From positions 1 through 64,000 of the forward strand of contig NZ_JOAN01000016.1 in assembly GCF_000718555.1 (NCBI RefSeq): a stretch of 64,000 nt of DNA, written 5' to 3'. Origin of the DNA: Micromonospora chokoriensis. GTDB taxonomy: Bacteria; Actinomycetota; Actinomycetes; Mycobacteriales; Micromonosporaceae. This document shows positions 25,280-33,368 of this stretch, in pieces. The position numbers were made by a program, and so were the translations under genes. Below the pieces are notes generated by a model. That model had not been told where the DNA came from, did not search any database, and was given only the letters and a program-made list of their open reading frames with translations. Position 1 is the stretch's first letter; every line of letters begins with the position of its first letter.

Positions 25280-27082
25280 TCAGAACCAGTCCGGACGCAT
25301 GTCGAGGGTCGTCCGGTCCCGGCTTTCCAGCAGGTCGAACTGCGGGCCGGTCCGGGGCAGCTCGACCGTGAAGAAGTAGCGGGCGGCCTGCCGCTTGCCG
25401 GCGTGGAACGCGTCGCCGGCCCCCTCCGGCGGCAGCGCCAGCACCTGCTCCAACCACATCCAGGCGATCACCACGTGCCCGACGGCCTCCAGGTAGGCGC
25501 TGGCGTTGGCCAACGCGAGCACCGGGTCGCCGTCGGCCCACACTCGACGGGTGACCGCGGTGACCCGGTCCACCGCGGCGGCCAGCCGGCCCGCCAGGTC
25601 GGCCGCCTCTCCCCCGGCCTGCCGGGCCCGCTCGACCGTGTCGCCGATCGTCGCGGTCAGCAGGGCGAGGCCAGCGCCACCCTGCATGGTCACCTTGCGC
25701 CCCAGCAGGTCCAGTGCCTGGATGCCGTGGGTGCCCTCGTGGATCGGGTTGAGCCGGTTGTCCCGGTAGTGCTGCTCCACGTCGTGGTCGCGGGTGTAGC
25801 CGGCGCCTCCGAGCACCTGGATCGCGAGGTCGTTGGCGGTGAGGCACCACTGCGACGGCCAACTCTTGGTGATCGGGGTGAGCACGTCCAGCAACAGGTG
25901 CGCGCGCTCGCGGTCGGCGTCGGCCGGGGCGGTCTTCTGCTCGTCGAGCAGCCGCGCGCAGTAGAGCACCAGCGCCAGTGCCCCCTCCACGTAGCTCTTC
26001 TGCGCCAGCAGCATCCGTCGTACGTCGGGGTGGTCGATGATCGGCACCTGCGCGGCGGCCGGGTCCTTCGCGCCGACCGGCCGGCCCTGCGGCCGCTCCC
26101 TCGCGTACGCCAGGCTCTTGAGGTAGCCGGTGTAACCCAGCGCGGTGGCGCCCGCCCCGACCCCGATCCGGGCCTCGTTCATCATGTGGAACATCTGGGC
26201 CAGACCCTGGTGCGGTGCGCCGACCAGGTGGCCGACCGCTCCGGCGCGGCCCGCCGGGGTGTGCCCGCCGTCGCCGAAGCTGAGCAGGGTGTTTGTGGTG
26301 CCCCGGAAGCCCATCTTGTGGTTGAGCCCGGCCAACACCACGTCGTTGCGGTCACCGAGCGACCCGTCCGGGCCGACGAGCACCTTGGGCACGATGAACA
26401 GCGAGATGCCCTTGACCCCGGGCGGCGCGCCAGGGATCCGCGCCAGCACCAGGTGGACGATGTTCTCGGCCAACTCGTGGTCGCCGCCAGAGATCCACAT
26501 CTTGGTGCCGAAGAGCCGGTATGTGCCGTCCGCCTGCGGCTCGGCGCGGGTGGTGATGTCGGCAAGTGAGCTGCCGGCGTGCGGCTCGGACAGGCACATG
26601 GTGCCGAAGAACCGGCCATCCAGCATGGGCCGGACGTAGGTGTCCACCTGCTCGGGGCTGCCGTGCGCCAACAGCAGGTTGGCGTTGCCCAGGGTGAGGA
26701 ACGGGTACGCCGACGTGGCCACGTTGGCGGCCTGGAACCAGGTGAAGCAGGCCGCCGCGACGGCGTGCGGCAATTGCAGGCCACCGACCGTGGCGTCCAG
26801 CCCGGCGGTGAGCAGGCCCGTCTCGGCGAAGCTGTCCAACGCCGCGCGGACCTGTGGGATCAGCCGCACCCGCCGCCCGTCGAAGGTGGGCTCGGTGAGG
26901 TCGGCGGCACGGTTGTGCGGGGCGAACTGCTCGGTGGCCACCCGCTCGGCGAGGTCAAGGGCGTCGTCGAAGGTCTCCCGGGAGTGCTCGGCATAGCGGG
27001 GACGCTCGACGAGGTCGGACACCCGCAGCCACTCGTGCAGCAGGAAGTCGAGGTCACGGCGGGAGAGCAGGGTGGACGGCAC
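25280..27082 (-). CDS. Acyl-CoA dehydrogenase (large, about 600 residues)
   Basis: A 600-residue FAD-dependent acyl-CoA dehydrogenase oxidising a fatty or branched acyl-CoA in the cytoplasm. The FAD/substrate motifs MCLSEPHAGSSLADI near residue 160 and KMWISGGDHELAENI near 190 are clear, NLNPIHEGTHGIQALDLLG near 425 carries the motif that holds the catalytic base Glu in this subfamily, and the C-terminal 150 residues form an extra helical domain. This size matches the long acyl-CoA dehydrogenases that carry that extra domain. GTG 27082 is chosen because GAGGAG lies five bases upstream. It converges on a small membrane protein gene. Confidence 0.9.
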   Translation of the reverse strand: MPSTLLSRRDLDFLLHEWLRVSDLVERPRYAEHSRETFDDALDLAERVATEQFAPHNRAADLTEPTFDGRRVRLIPQVRAALDSFAETGLLTAGLDATVGGLQLPHAVAAACFTWFQAANVATSAYPFLTLGNANLLLAHGSPEQVDTYVRPMLDGRFFGTMCLSEPHAGSSLADITTRAEPQADGTYRLFGTKMWISGGDHELAENIVHLVLARIPGAPPGVKGISLFIVPKVLVGPDGSLGDRNDVVLAGLNHKMGFRGTTNTLLSFGDGGHTPAGRAGAVGHLVGAPHQGLAQMFHMMNEARIGVGAGATALGYTGYLKSLAYARERPQGRPVGAKDPAAAQVPIIDHPDVRRMLLAQKSYVEGALALVLYCARLLDEQKTAPADADRERAHLLLDVLTPITKSWPSQWCLTANDLAIQVLGGAGYTRDHDVEQHYRDNRLNPIHEGTHGIQALDLLGRKVTMQGGAGLALLTATIGDTVERARQAGGEAADLAGRLAAAVDRVTAVTRRVWADGDPVLALANASAYLEAVGHVVIAWMWLEQVLALPPEGAGDAFHAGKRQAARYFFTVELPRTGPQFDLLESRDRTTLDMRPDWF

Positions 27083-27237
27083 GGCACTCCTCAAGCGGGC
27101 ACGGGGGTGGGTCGAGCCGGGACGACGGCCCACGGTCGCCCCGGCCCATCCTGGCCGATCGACGGGGCGCACACCACCGGCCCGGGCGGCGTCGCCTGAG
27201 CGGAACTTGTCACACCGACCGAATAGCGTCGTTGCCC

Positions 27238-27660
27238 GTGACCGCACCCGGAGATGTCCCACCCGAGGTCCTCGACCGGCTGCGGCCGATCTGCCTCGGT
27301 CTGCCGGAGACCTACGAGGAGCCCGCCTGGGTAGGCACCCGCTGGCGGATCCGCAAACGCACCTTCGCACACGTGCTCACCGTCGACCCCGACCGCCAGG
27401 CGGTCCACGCGCGGGCCGCCGCGCTCGACGAGCCCGCCTGCCTGCTGAACTTCCGCTCACCCCTCGACGAGATCGCCGGGCTCCTCGCCGGCGGGCGCCC
27501 CTTCTACAAGCCGGATTGGAGCCCGAACGTGATGGGCATGATCCTCGACGGCGACACCGACTGGGACGAGGTGGGCGAGCTGCTCACCGAGAGCTACCGC
27601 GTGCTGGCGCCGAAGCGGCTCGCCGCCCAGGTCGGCCCCCCGGCCCCGCCGGCCGGCTGA
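27238..27660 (+). CDS. MmcQ/YjbR-family protein
   Basis: A 140-residue protein of the MmcQ/YjbR (CyaY-like fold) DNA-binding-type family. The characteristic N terminus LDRLRPICLGLPETYEEPAWVGTRW, the central KRTFAHVLTV strand and GRPFYKPDWSPNVMGMILDGDTDW near residues 85-104 are preserved. GTG 27238 is the likely start. Function within the family is unclear despite the fold assignment. It stands alone on the plus strand, divergent from the acyl-CoA dehydrogenase. Confidence 0.82.
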   Translation: MTAPGDVPPEVLDRLRPICLGLPETYEEPAWVGTRWRIRKRTFAHVLTVDPDRQAVHARAAALDEPACLLNFRSPLDEIAGLLAGGRPFYKPDWSPNVMGMILDGDTDWDEVGELLTESYRVLAPKRLAAQVGPPAPPAG

Positions 27661-27718
27661 GCGCTCTGGGTACGAAATCCGGTGGAGGGGGTGCGGTCCG
27701 AGGGGTGAAGATCGCAGT

Positions 27719-28318
27719 GTGTCCGTTCCCGCTCGTCAGATCCGTGCTCACCACTCGACCGACACGATCACCGTGTACCAGGCGTACCCACCGGAGATCG
27801 CGCTGCCGGCGGTGGCCGCCGGTCGCTTCGTGGCCCCCTTCAAGCGTGACCGGATGACCTGGATCAAGCCGTCCTTTCTCTGGATGATGTACCGCTGCGG
27901 CTGGGCCATCAAGCCCGGGCAGGAGCGCGTGCTGTCCATCGACATCACGCGGGAGGGCTTCGAGTGGGCGCTGTCGCAGGCCTGTCTGAGTCACTACGAC
28001 CGGAGCCTGCACAGCGACCGGGCGACGTGGTCGCGACAACTCAAGGCCAGCCCGGTACGGGTGCAGTGGGATCCGGAACGGACGCTGCACCTGAGCGCGC
28101 TGCCGTACCGGTCGTTGCAGGTCGGCTTGTCCGGCGAGGCGGTGGCCCGGTACGTCGAAAACTGGATCGTCGCCATCCGGGACGTCACTCCCACCGTGCA
28201 CCGGGTGCGGGACCTGGTACGGGCCAATGACCTGCGCGCAGCGACAGATCACCTGCCGGTCGAACGCGTCTACCCTCTGCCGGCGCAGATCGCGGCCCGC
28301 CTCGACGCTAGCTCGTGA
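27719..28318 (+). CDS. DUF4291 domain-containing protein
   Basis: A 199-residue protein matching the DUF4291 pattern along its length: RQIRAHHSTDTITVYQAYPPEIA, then RMTWIKPSFLWMMYRCGWA near residue 45-63, QERVLSIDITREGFEWAL, and VQWDPERTLHLSALPYRSLQ with its strictly conserved basic residues. The many conserved Arg/His/Asp positions suggest an enzyme, but no activity is established for the family to my knowledge. Cytosolic. It starts at GTG 27719 and stands 58 bases after the MmcQ gene. Confidence 0.85.
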   Translation: MSVPARQIRAHHSTDTITVYQAYPPEIALPAVAAGRFVAPFKRDRMTWIKPSFLWMMYRCGWAIKPGQERVLSIDITREGFEWALSQACLSHYDRSLHSDRATWSRQLKASPVRVQWDPERTLHLSALPYRSLQVGLSGEAVARYVENWIVAIRDVTPTVHRVRDLVRANDLRAATDHLPVERVYPLPAQIAARLDASS

Positions 28319-28357
28319 CCGGCCGACCTGTCGGAGGGCGGCGTTAGGCTCCCGGCC

Positions 28358-29053
28358 ATGGCTGAATTCGTGTTGGTGGCGGGGGCGTGGCTGGGGTCGT
28401 GGGCGTGGGACGACGTGGTGCCGCCACTGCGGGCCGCCGGTCACGGCACCCACCCGCTGACCCTCTCCGGCCTGGCCGACAAGCGGGGCGTGCCCGCCGG
28501 GCAGCAGACCCACGTGCAGGACATCATCGACGAGATCGAGCGCCGCGACCTGCGCGACGTGGTGCTGGTCGGGCACAGCTACGCGGGCATCCCGGTGGGT
28601 CAGGCCGCCGAACGGATCGGTGACCGCTTGACCAGGGTGGTCTTCGTCGACTCGGAGGTGCCGGTCGACGGTGGGTCGTTCGCGTCCGGCTGGTGGCAGG
28701 GTCAGGCGGCGTTCGAGGCGCAGCTCGCCGACAACGGCGGCAACTGGGCACCGCTCGGTGCGGCCGACTTCGACGGGCAGGGTCTCACCGACGAGCAGAT
28801 CGCGCGCCTGGTCGAGCGGGCCACCCCGCACCCGGGCGCCACGCTGACCGAGCCGGCCGTGGTGACCCGATCACTGGGTGAGCTGCCGACGACGTATGTC
28901 AAGTGCCTGCTCGACGGGCCGGAGCCCAACGACACGGTGGCCAAACTGCTGGCCAGCGACCACTGGCGACTGGTCACGATGGACACCGGCCACTGGCCGA
29001 TGTTCTCGCAGCCCACCGAGCTGGCCCGGGTCCTGCTGGCGGAGATCGCCTGA
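28358..29053 (+). CDS. Alpha/beta-fold hydrolase
   Basis: A 231-residue single-domain alpha/beta hydrolase. The nucleophile elbow GHSYAG is at about residues 72-77 with Ser74, the acid is probably the Asp in SLGELPTTYVKCLLDGPE or nearby, and the catalytic His is in TGHWPMFSQP near residue 212. The oxyanion hole is formed by the N-terminal LVAGAWLGSWAW. The compact size and the VPxLxxxGH motif place it with the esterase/methylesterase (MES-like) group. Substrate unknown. It converges with the MFS gene, the stop codons being 5 bases apart. Confidence 0.85.
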   Translation: MAEFVLVAGAWLGSWAWDDVVPPLRAAGHGTHPLTLSGLADKRGVPAGQQTHVQDIIDEIERRDLRDVVLVGHSYAGIPVGQAAERIGDRLTRVVFVDSEVPVDGGSFASGWWQGQAAFEAQLADNGGNWAPLGAADFDGQGLTDEQIARLVERATPHPGATLTEPAVVTRSLGELPTTYVKCLLDGPEPNDTVAKLLASDHWRLVTMDTGHWPMFSQPTELARVLLAEIA

Positions 29054-29058
29054 CCAGG

Positions 29059-30333
29059 TTAGGCGGTGGGCTCGTCGAGGGTCTGGATGTGGCGCACCGG
29101 TGACGCGAGCAGCCACAACACGGCGAGCACGCCGCCCAGGCCGGCGACGACCAGGGTGGGCCGCAGCCCGATGGTGGTACCCAACGCGCCACCGACCAGC
29201 GCGCCGAGTGGCCGGATCCCATAGTTGACGGCGCTGTAGGCACCGGCGCGGCGTCCAAGCGCGTCCGCGGGTGTCACGGCGATGAGCAGGGCGTTGAGGT
29301 TCACGTCCATCAGCATCACCCCGACGCTGGAGATCAGCTCGATGGCCGCCAGCATGGCCACCTTCGTCCAGGTGGGGCCGGACACCAGCGCGGTCAGCGC
29401 CAGCGGCGCGGGGAAGAGCACCGCGCCGATCATGGCGGTACGGCCCAGACCGATGGCGCGGGAGACTGGCGGTGCGAGCGCCGCGCCCACGAATCCGCCG
29501 AGCGCTCCGAAACCGAGGGCGATGCCGATCGCGCCGGCCGACAGGTCGAGTTCGCGGGTGGCGTAGAGCACCAGCAGCGCGCTGGCGATGAAGGTGAAGA
29601 AGTTGACTGTGCTGGTGCAGCCGAGGGCGGCCCGCAGCACCGGGTGCCGCAACACCAGCACGAGCCCGTCGCGGACCAGGCCGAGCGTGGAGGTCTGACG
29701 CGGCGGCGGCGGGGGCTCGGTCACCGGGATGCGGCTGAGCAGCAGCGCGGAGCCGAGGAAGCTGACCGCGTCGACGACGATCGCGACCGGTGCGCTGAGC
29801 GCCTGGACCAGCCCACCGCCGACTGCCGGGCCGGCGATGAAGGATAGCGACCGGCTCATGCTCATCTTGCTGTTCGCGTCCACGTACGCCGATCGCGGCA
29901 CCAGGGCGACGAAGAACGCCTGACGCGCCATGGCGAAGAGCACCGCGCCGAAGCCGGTGAGCAGTGCCACCAGGTAGAGGTGGGTGAGGGTGATCGCGTC
30001 GAACAGGTAGGCCACCGGCAGGCTGAGCAGCACCGTGGCGCGGATCAGGTCGGCGATGATCAGCAGTCGCCGCTTGTGGGTGCGCTGGTCCACCCAGGCG
30101 CCCAGGAACAGGCCCAGCAGGTTGGGCAGCCAGATCAGCGCGGTGAGGACGCTGACCTGCACGGGTGTGACGGTCAGCAGGGTGACGGCGATGAGCGGTA
30201 GGGCCAGTTCGCTGATGCGATCGCCGAACTGGGAGATCGTCTCGCCGATCCAGAAGGTGCGGAAGCGCCGGTCACGGTGCAGGGCCGGCGGGGGTGCGGT
30301 GTCGGCATCGGTGGGGGCGTCGGTGGCGGTCAT
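29059..30333 (-). CDS. MFS transporter (drug-efflux type)
   Basis: A 424-residue major-facilitator protein with twelve predicted membrane segments. The FWIGETISQFGDRISELALPL start is typical of the MFS group that includes macrolide exporters, and GAWVDQRTHKRRLLIIADL near residue 77-95 is the motif-A loop between helices 2 and 3. The central loop is the Pro-rich TEPPPPPRQTS. ATG 30333 overlaps the TGA of the upstream ArsR-type gene (ATGA), so the pump is translated with its regulator. Substrate unknown; efflux of a toxic organic compound is the likely role. Confidence 0.88.
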   Translation of the reverse strand: MTATDAPTDADTAPPPALHRDRRFRTFWIGETISQFGDRISELALPLIAVTLLTVTPVQVSVLTALIWLPNLLGLFLGAWVDQRTHKRRLLIIADLIRATVLLSLPVAYLFDAITLTHLYLVALLTGFGAVLFAMARQAFFVALVPRSAYVDANSKMSMSRSLSFIAGPAVGGGLVQALSAPVAIVVDAVSFLGSALLLSRIPVTEPPPPPRQTSTLGLVRDGLVLVLRHPVLRAALGCTSTVNFFTFIASALLVLYATRELDLSAGAIGIALGFGALGGFVGAALAPPVSRAIGLGRTAMIGAVLFPAPLALTALVSGPTWTKVAMLAAIELISSVGVMLMDVNLNALLIAVTPADALGRRAGAYSAVNYGIRPLGALVGGALGTTIGLRPTLVVAGLGGVLAVLWLLASPVRHIQTLDEPTA

Positions 30334-30947
30334 GACGCGGCCGGGCCGTCGCCGGGCTCGGCCGGGGCTGCGTCCCCCGGCTCGGGCAGCAGGTAGCGCA
30401 GCATCCGGACGATCCGCGCGTCGGCCGGAGCCGCCTCCTCCTTGCGCCGCACGTACGGGGCGATCAGCTCTTCGATCGACTCCTCCAGTAGCCGCAACTC
30501 GTCGGGGGTGGCGACGAATCGGGTGTCGGCCATGCCCGCCAGGGCACGCCACTCGGCGTCCAGTCGGGGCTCGTCATGCAGCAGCCACTGTTGGGGGGCC
30601 TCGGCGTTGCGGGCGAACATCTCGCCGCGCAGTTGCTGGACGGCGGACTGCCCCTCGGTGCCCTCGGGCGCGGCGAAGCGGAAGCCTCGGGCGGCCGCCT
30701 GCCACCAGCGTTCCCGCTTGCTGGTGGCACCGTCCCAGTCGAGGACCAGGCCGAACGTGGCGAGGTGCCGCAGGTGCCAGCTGACCACCGACGGGGTGGC
30801 CCCGACGTGCGGCGAGAGCCCGGTGGCCGTGTTCGGGCCGTGCCGCTGAAGGTGCTCCAGGATCGCGAGTCGGACCGGATGGGCCAGCGCCCGCAGCGCC
30901 TGTGGCTCGGTGATCTCGAAATCCCCGTACGGGTTCTTGAGAGACAT
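30330..30947 (-). CDS. ArsR-like winged-helix transcriptional regulator
   Basis: A 205-residue regulator. The winged helix spans about residues 13-90: ALRALAHPVRLAILEHLQRHG, GATPSVVSWHLRHLATFGLV and a wing ending near WDGATSKRERWWQAA. The C-terminal 110 residues are helical and charged and may bind ligand or form the dimer. It lacks the Cys metal sites of ArsR itself. The gene is the first of a two-gene operon with the MFS pump. An inverted repeat TGAGAGAC/GTCTCTCA overlaps its own start codon, indicating autorepression. Confidence 0.85.
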   Translation of the reverse strand: MSLKNPYGDFEITEPQALRALAHPVRLAILEHLQRHGPNTATGLSPHVGATPSVVSWHLRHLATFGLVLDWDGATSKRERWWQAAARGFRFAAPEGTEGQSAVQQLRGEMFARNAEAPQQWLLHDEPRLDAEWRALAGMADTRFVATPDELRLLEESIEELIAPYVRRKEEAAPADARIVRMLRYLLPEPGDAAPAEPGDGPAAS

Positions 30948-30967
30948 GTTTCGAGAGTAGTCTCTCA
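30938..30967. promoter_or_regulatory. Inverted-repeat operator overlapping the ArsR-type start codon
   Basis: TGAGAGAC (30938-30945) and GTCTCTCA (30960-30967) are perfect 8-base complements with a 14-base spacer. A further GAGAGTAGTCTCTC near-palindrome occupies 30953-30966. The left arm covers the ATG of the regulator gene (minus strand), so binding would block both transcription and loading. Confidence 0.65.
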
Positions 30968-30999
30968 GATTGTGTCGGGGCAACCACGAGCCGCGCCGA

Positions 31000-32595
31000 T
31001 CAGGCGATGCCCAACCGCGCCAACGGCTCGACCAGCTCCCGCTCCTCGTAGCTGAGGTGCGACAACAGGGCGTCGGTCAGCAGATCCACCGCGGCCCGCA
31101 GTTCAGTGAGGCCGTCCGGAGACCCGACGTACGCGACCAGGGCCCGATCGACACCCTCCAGCACGTCGTGGATGACGTGATGCTCCTGCTCCAGCCGGTC
31201 GACCACCGGGCCGAGCCGGGGGTCACGCGCCCGCAACCTGGGGAAGAACGACTGGTCCTCGATCGTGTGGTGGGTGGTGACGATGCGGCAGTACGACTCG
31301 CAGTAGACGCCGAGCGTCCACCTGTTCTGCCGCATGGTCATCGTGTTGATGTGGGACCGGGCCGCACCGGCGTCGATCTCGCCGGCCGCCACCTGCTCGA
31401 TGAGGTCGTGAATCTGGGCCAACTCGGCGCGCAGGCCGTCGTGGATCTGCACGAGGTGCGCGCCGGTGGCCTGCTCGTGCGCGGTGTAGGTGCGCTCCGG
31501 ATCGGGAGCGGGCCCGGTCGGCCGGGTCGACTCGTCCCAGACCTGCCGCTCGCTGCGCCGTACACCGTCGTCGGGGGTCGGCACCACGGCGAACGCGCCG
31601 CCGGTCACCCTGACGCGGCTCGACCGGGCCGGCGAGGCCGCGACCGGCTCCGGCTCCGGCGCCGGGGTGCGCTCCGCAGCCGGCGTGCGCTCCGCAGCCG
31701 CGCCACGGTCGCGCTCGGCCGCGACCAACTCGCGGACGGCGGGGGCCACCTCGCCGGCGAACCGGCGCAGGTCGTCCGGGTCGTCGCTGCCGAGGATGAA
31801 CGCGCTGACGCCCTCCCCCAGCGCCAGCTCGACCAGCTCCTGCACCCACTGCTCGGCGGGACCGTTCAGCGGGCCGCGTCCGAGCGCCGAGAACTGCCCG
31901 GAGATGTTGAGCAGGCGGCGTACGTCCTGCGGGGACCGCCCGGCCTGCTGCGCGGCGTCGTCGATGATCGCGTTGCCCTTGGCCAGGTCACCGGGCTGAA
32001 GGTAACCCAGCGAGGGCAGCCAGCCGTCGGCCCGCCGCCCGGTGAGCTGGAGCATCCGGGGCTTGTACGCGCCCAGCCAGATCGGCACCGCGTGGGCCGG
32101 AGCGGGCCCACGCTTGGCACCCACCACCCGGTAGAACTCGCCATCGACCCGCACGCCGCCGCGCGTCTCGACGTCCCAGAGCTGACGGATGACCTCGATG
32201 GCCTCCTCCAGCGCGCGTACGCCCTGGCCGGGGGTCAGCCGCCGACCGCCCATCGCCTCGATGGCGTCCCAGAACGCCCCCGCCCCGAGGCCGAGGCTGA
32301 CCCGACCACCGCTGAGCAGGTCGAGGCTGGCCACACTGCGGGCGAGCACCGCCGGTGGGCGCAGCGGCAGGTTCGTCACGTTCGCCGCCACCTGCACCCG
32401 GCTGGTGCGGGCCGCGACGAAGCTCAGCAGCGTCCAGGTGTCGAGGAACGCCGGCTGGTATGGGTGGTCCTGGAAGGTGACCAGGTCCAGCCCAACCTGC
32501 TCGGCCAGGACGGCGACGCCGACCGTGTGGTCCGGATTGCCGGCGCTGGGCGTGACGAAGGATCCGAAGACCAGGTCGTGGCCGTAGTCGCTCAT
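31000..32595 (-). CDS. Luciferase-like (F420-type) oxidoreductase fused to a hemerythrin domain
   Basis: A 531-residue two-domain protein. Residues 1-290 form an LLM-class TIM barrel, with the N-terminal GSFVTP strand, VGLDLVTFQDHPYQ, SLGLGAGAFWDAIEAMGG and IWLGAYKPRMLQLTGRRADGWLP motifs of F420-dependent oxidoreductases. A Pro/Ala/Glu-rich linker (about 298-325) leads to a hemerythrin-like four-helix bundle (about 370-530) whose iron ligands are in place: His385, His443/Glu446, His472, His476 and His513 with Glu517. The second domain would bind O2 or sense it through a di-iron site. It is divergent from a MarR regulator. I infer an oxygen- or redox-linked F420 enzyme. Confidence 0.85.
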   Translation of the reverse strand: MSDYGHDLVFGSFVTPSAGNPDHTVGVAVLAEQVGLDLVTFQDHPYQPAFLDTWTLLSFVAARTSRVQVAANVTNLPLRPPAVLARSVASLDLLSGGRVSLGLGAGAFWDAIEAMGGRRLTPGQGVRALEEAIEVIRQLWDVETRGGVRVDGEFYRVVGAKRGPAPAHAVPIWLGAYKPRMLQLTGRRADGWLPSLGYLQPGDLAKGNAIIDDAAQQAGRSPQDVRRLLNISGQFSALGRGPLNGPAEQWVQELVELALGEGVSAFILGSDDPDDLRRFAGEVAPAVRELVAAERDRGAAAERTPAAERTPAPEPEPVAASPARSSRVRVTGGAFAVVPTPDDGVRRSERQVWDESTRPTGPAPDPERTYTAHEQATGAHLVQIHDGLRAELAQIHDLIEQVAAGEIDAGAARSHINTMTMRQNRWTLGVYCESYCRIVTTHHTIEDQSFFPRLRARDPRLGPVVDRLEQEHHVIHDVLEGVDRALVAYVGSPDGLTELRAAVDLLTDALLSHLSYEERELVEPLARLGIA

Positions 32596-32709
32596 CTGCG
32601 AGCCTCCCGATTTCCGCGCCGCCTCGGGCGATGCGTCGTAACCATAACCTTATGCCACACAGAACATCTGCTGCCAACATGGTCTGGCCCACTGCGGTAT
32701 TGTCGGCGT

Positions 32710-33279
32710 ATGACGGGTGCCACTGACCGGCCGGACCGGCCCGATCCGCTCGACGACGACCTGGGCTGGATGCTCGGGATCGTCTTCCGCGGCTACGTCC
32801 GGGCGGCCGAGCACACGCTCACCGACTTCCCCGGTGGCCCTCGCGGCTATCAGCTGCTCACCGCGGCGATCAACGGGCCAGCCCGCAACCAGGGCGCGAT
32901 CGCCGAGGAGCTCGGCATCGACCGCACCGTCCTCACCTACCTGATCGACGACCTGGAGCGACCCGGGTTCGTCGCCCGCCGGGCGGACCCGGCCGACCGA
33001 CGCAACCGGCTGGTCGACGTCACCGACGCCGGCCGGGCTGCCTGGGAGCAACGGCGGTCGGCGCTGCGGCAGGTCGAGTCACATCTGTTGGGCGCGCTCG
33101 CGCCGGCCGAATCGGCGACGCTGCGGGCCCTGCTGCAGCGGGTGGCCTGCTCGGCCCAGTCGGTGGACCCGCTGCGTGACCTCTGCGAGGTGGTGACGCA
33201 GGTGCGAGCCGACGACCCGGCACCGGCGGCACCCGGGAAACCCGCCGGCCCGCGAGCCCGCCGCCGCAGCCCAGGCTGA
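32710..33279 (+). CDS. MarR-family transcriptional regulator
   Basis: A 189-residue winged-helix repressor. Recognition helix region is QGAIAEELGIDRTVLTYLIDDLERPGFV (about residues 64-91), and the wing is RRADPADRRNRLVDVT. The N-terminal and C-terminal helices form the dimer. It is divergent from the luciferase-like/hemerythrin gene across 114 bases and is its probable regulator. The last 25 residues are Pro/Arg-rich. A large hairpin follows the stop codon. Confidence 0.88.
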   Translation: MTGATDRPDRPDPLDDDLGWMLGIVFRGYVRAAEHTLTDFPGGPRGYQLLTAAINGPARNQGAIAEELGIDRTVLTYLIDDLERPGFVARRADPADRRNRLVDVTDAGRAAWEQRRSALRQVESHLLGALAPAESATLRALLQRVACSAQSVDPLRDLCEVVTQVRADDPAPAAPGKPAGPRARRRSPG

Positions 33280-33291
33280 CCTGCGACGACT

Positions 33292-33348
33292 GCGGGCCCG
33301 CCCCGCACCGCCCGACGTCGTACGTCGAGCGGTGTCGGACGGGCCCGC
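33292..33348. terminator. Bidirectional nested-hairpin terminator
   Basis: GCGGGCCCG (33292-33300) pairs with CGGGCCCGC (33340-33348). Inside, GCACCGC..GACGTCGTACGTC..GCGGTG forms a second stem. It lies between the convergent MarR and PHP genes and could stop transcription from both. Confidence 0.65.
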
Positions 33349-33368
33349 GGTGTCGCTACCGCGCTCGG

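Noticed and set aside
31000..33279. A biosynthetic gene cluster in the 21-34 kb region
   Set aside because: Methyltransferases, an efflux pump and oxidoreductases occur, but there is no core synthase, and the genes lie in unrelated short operons.
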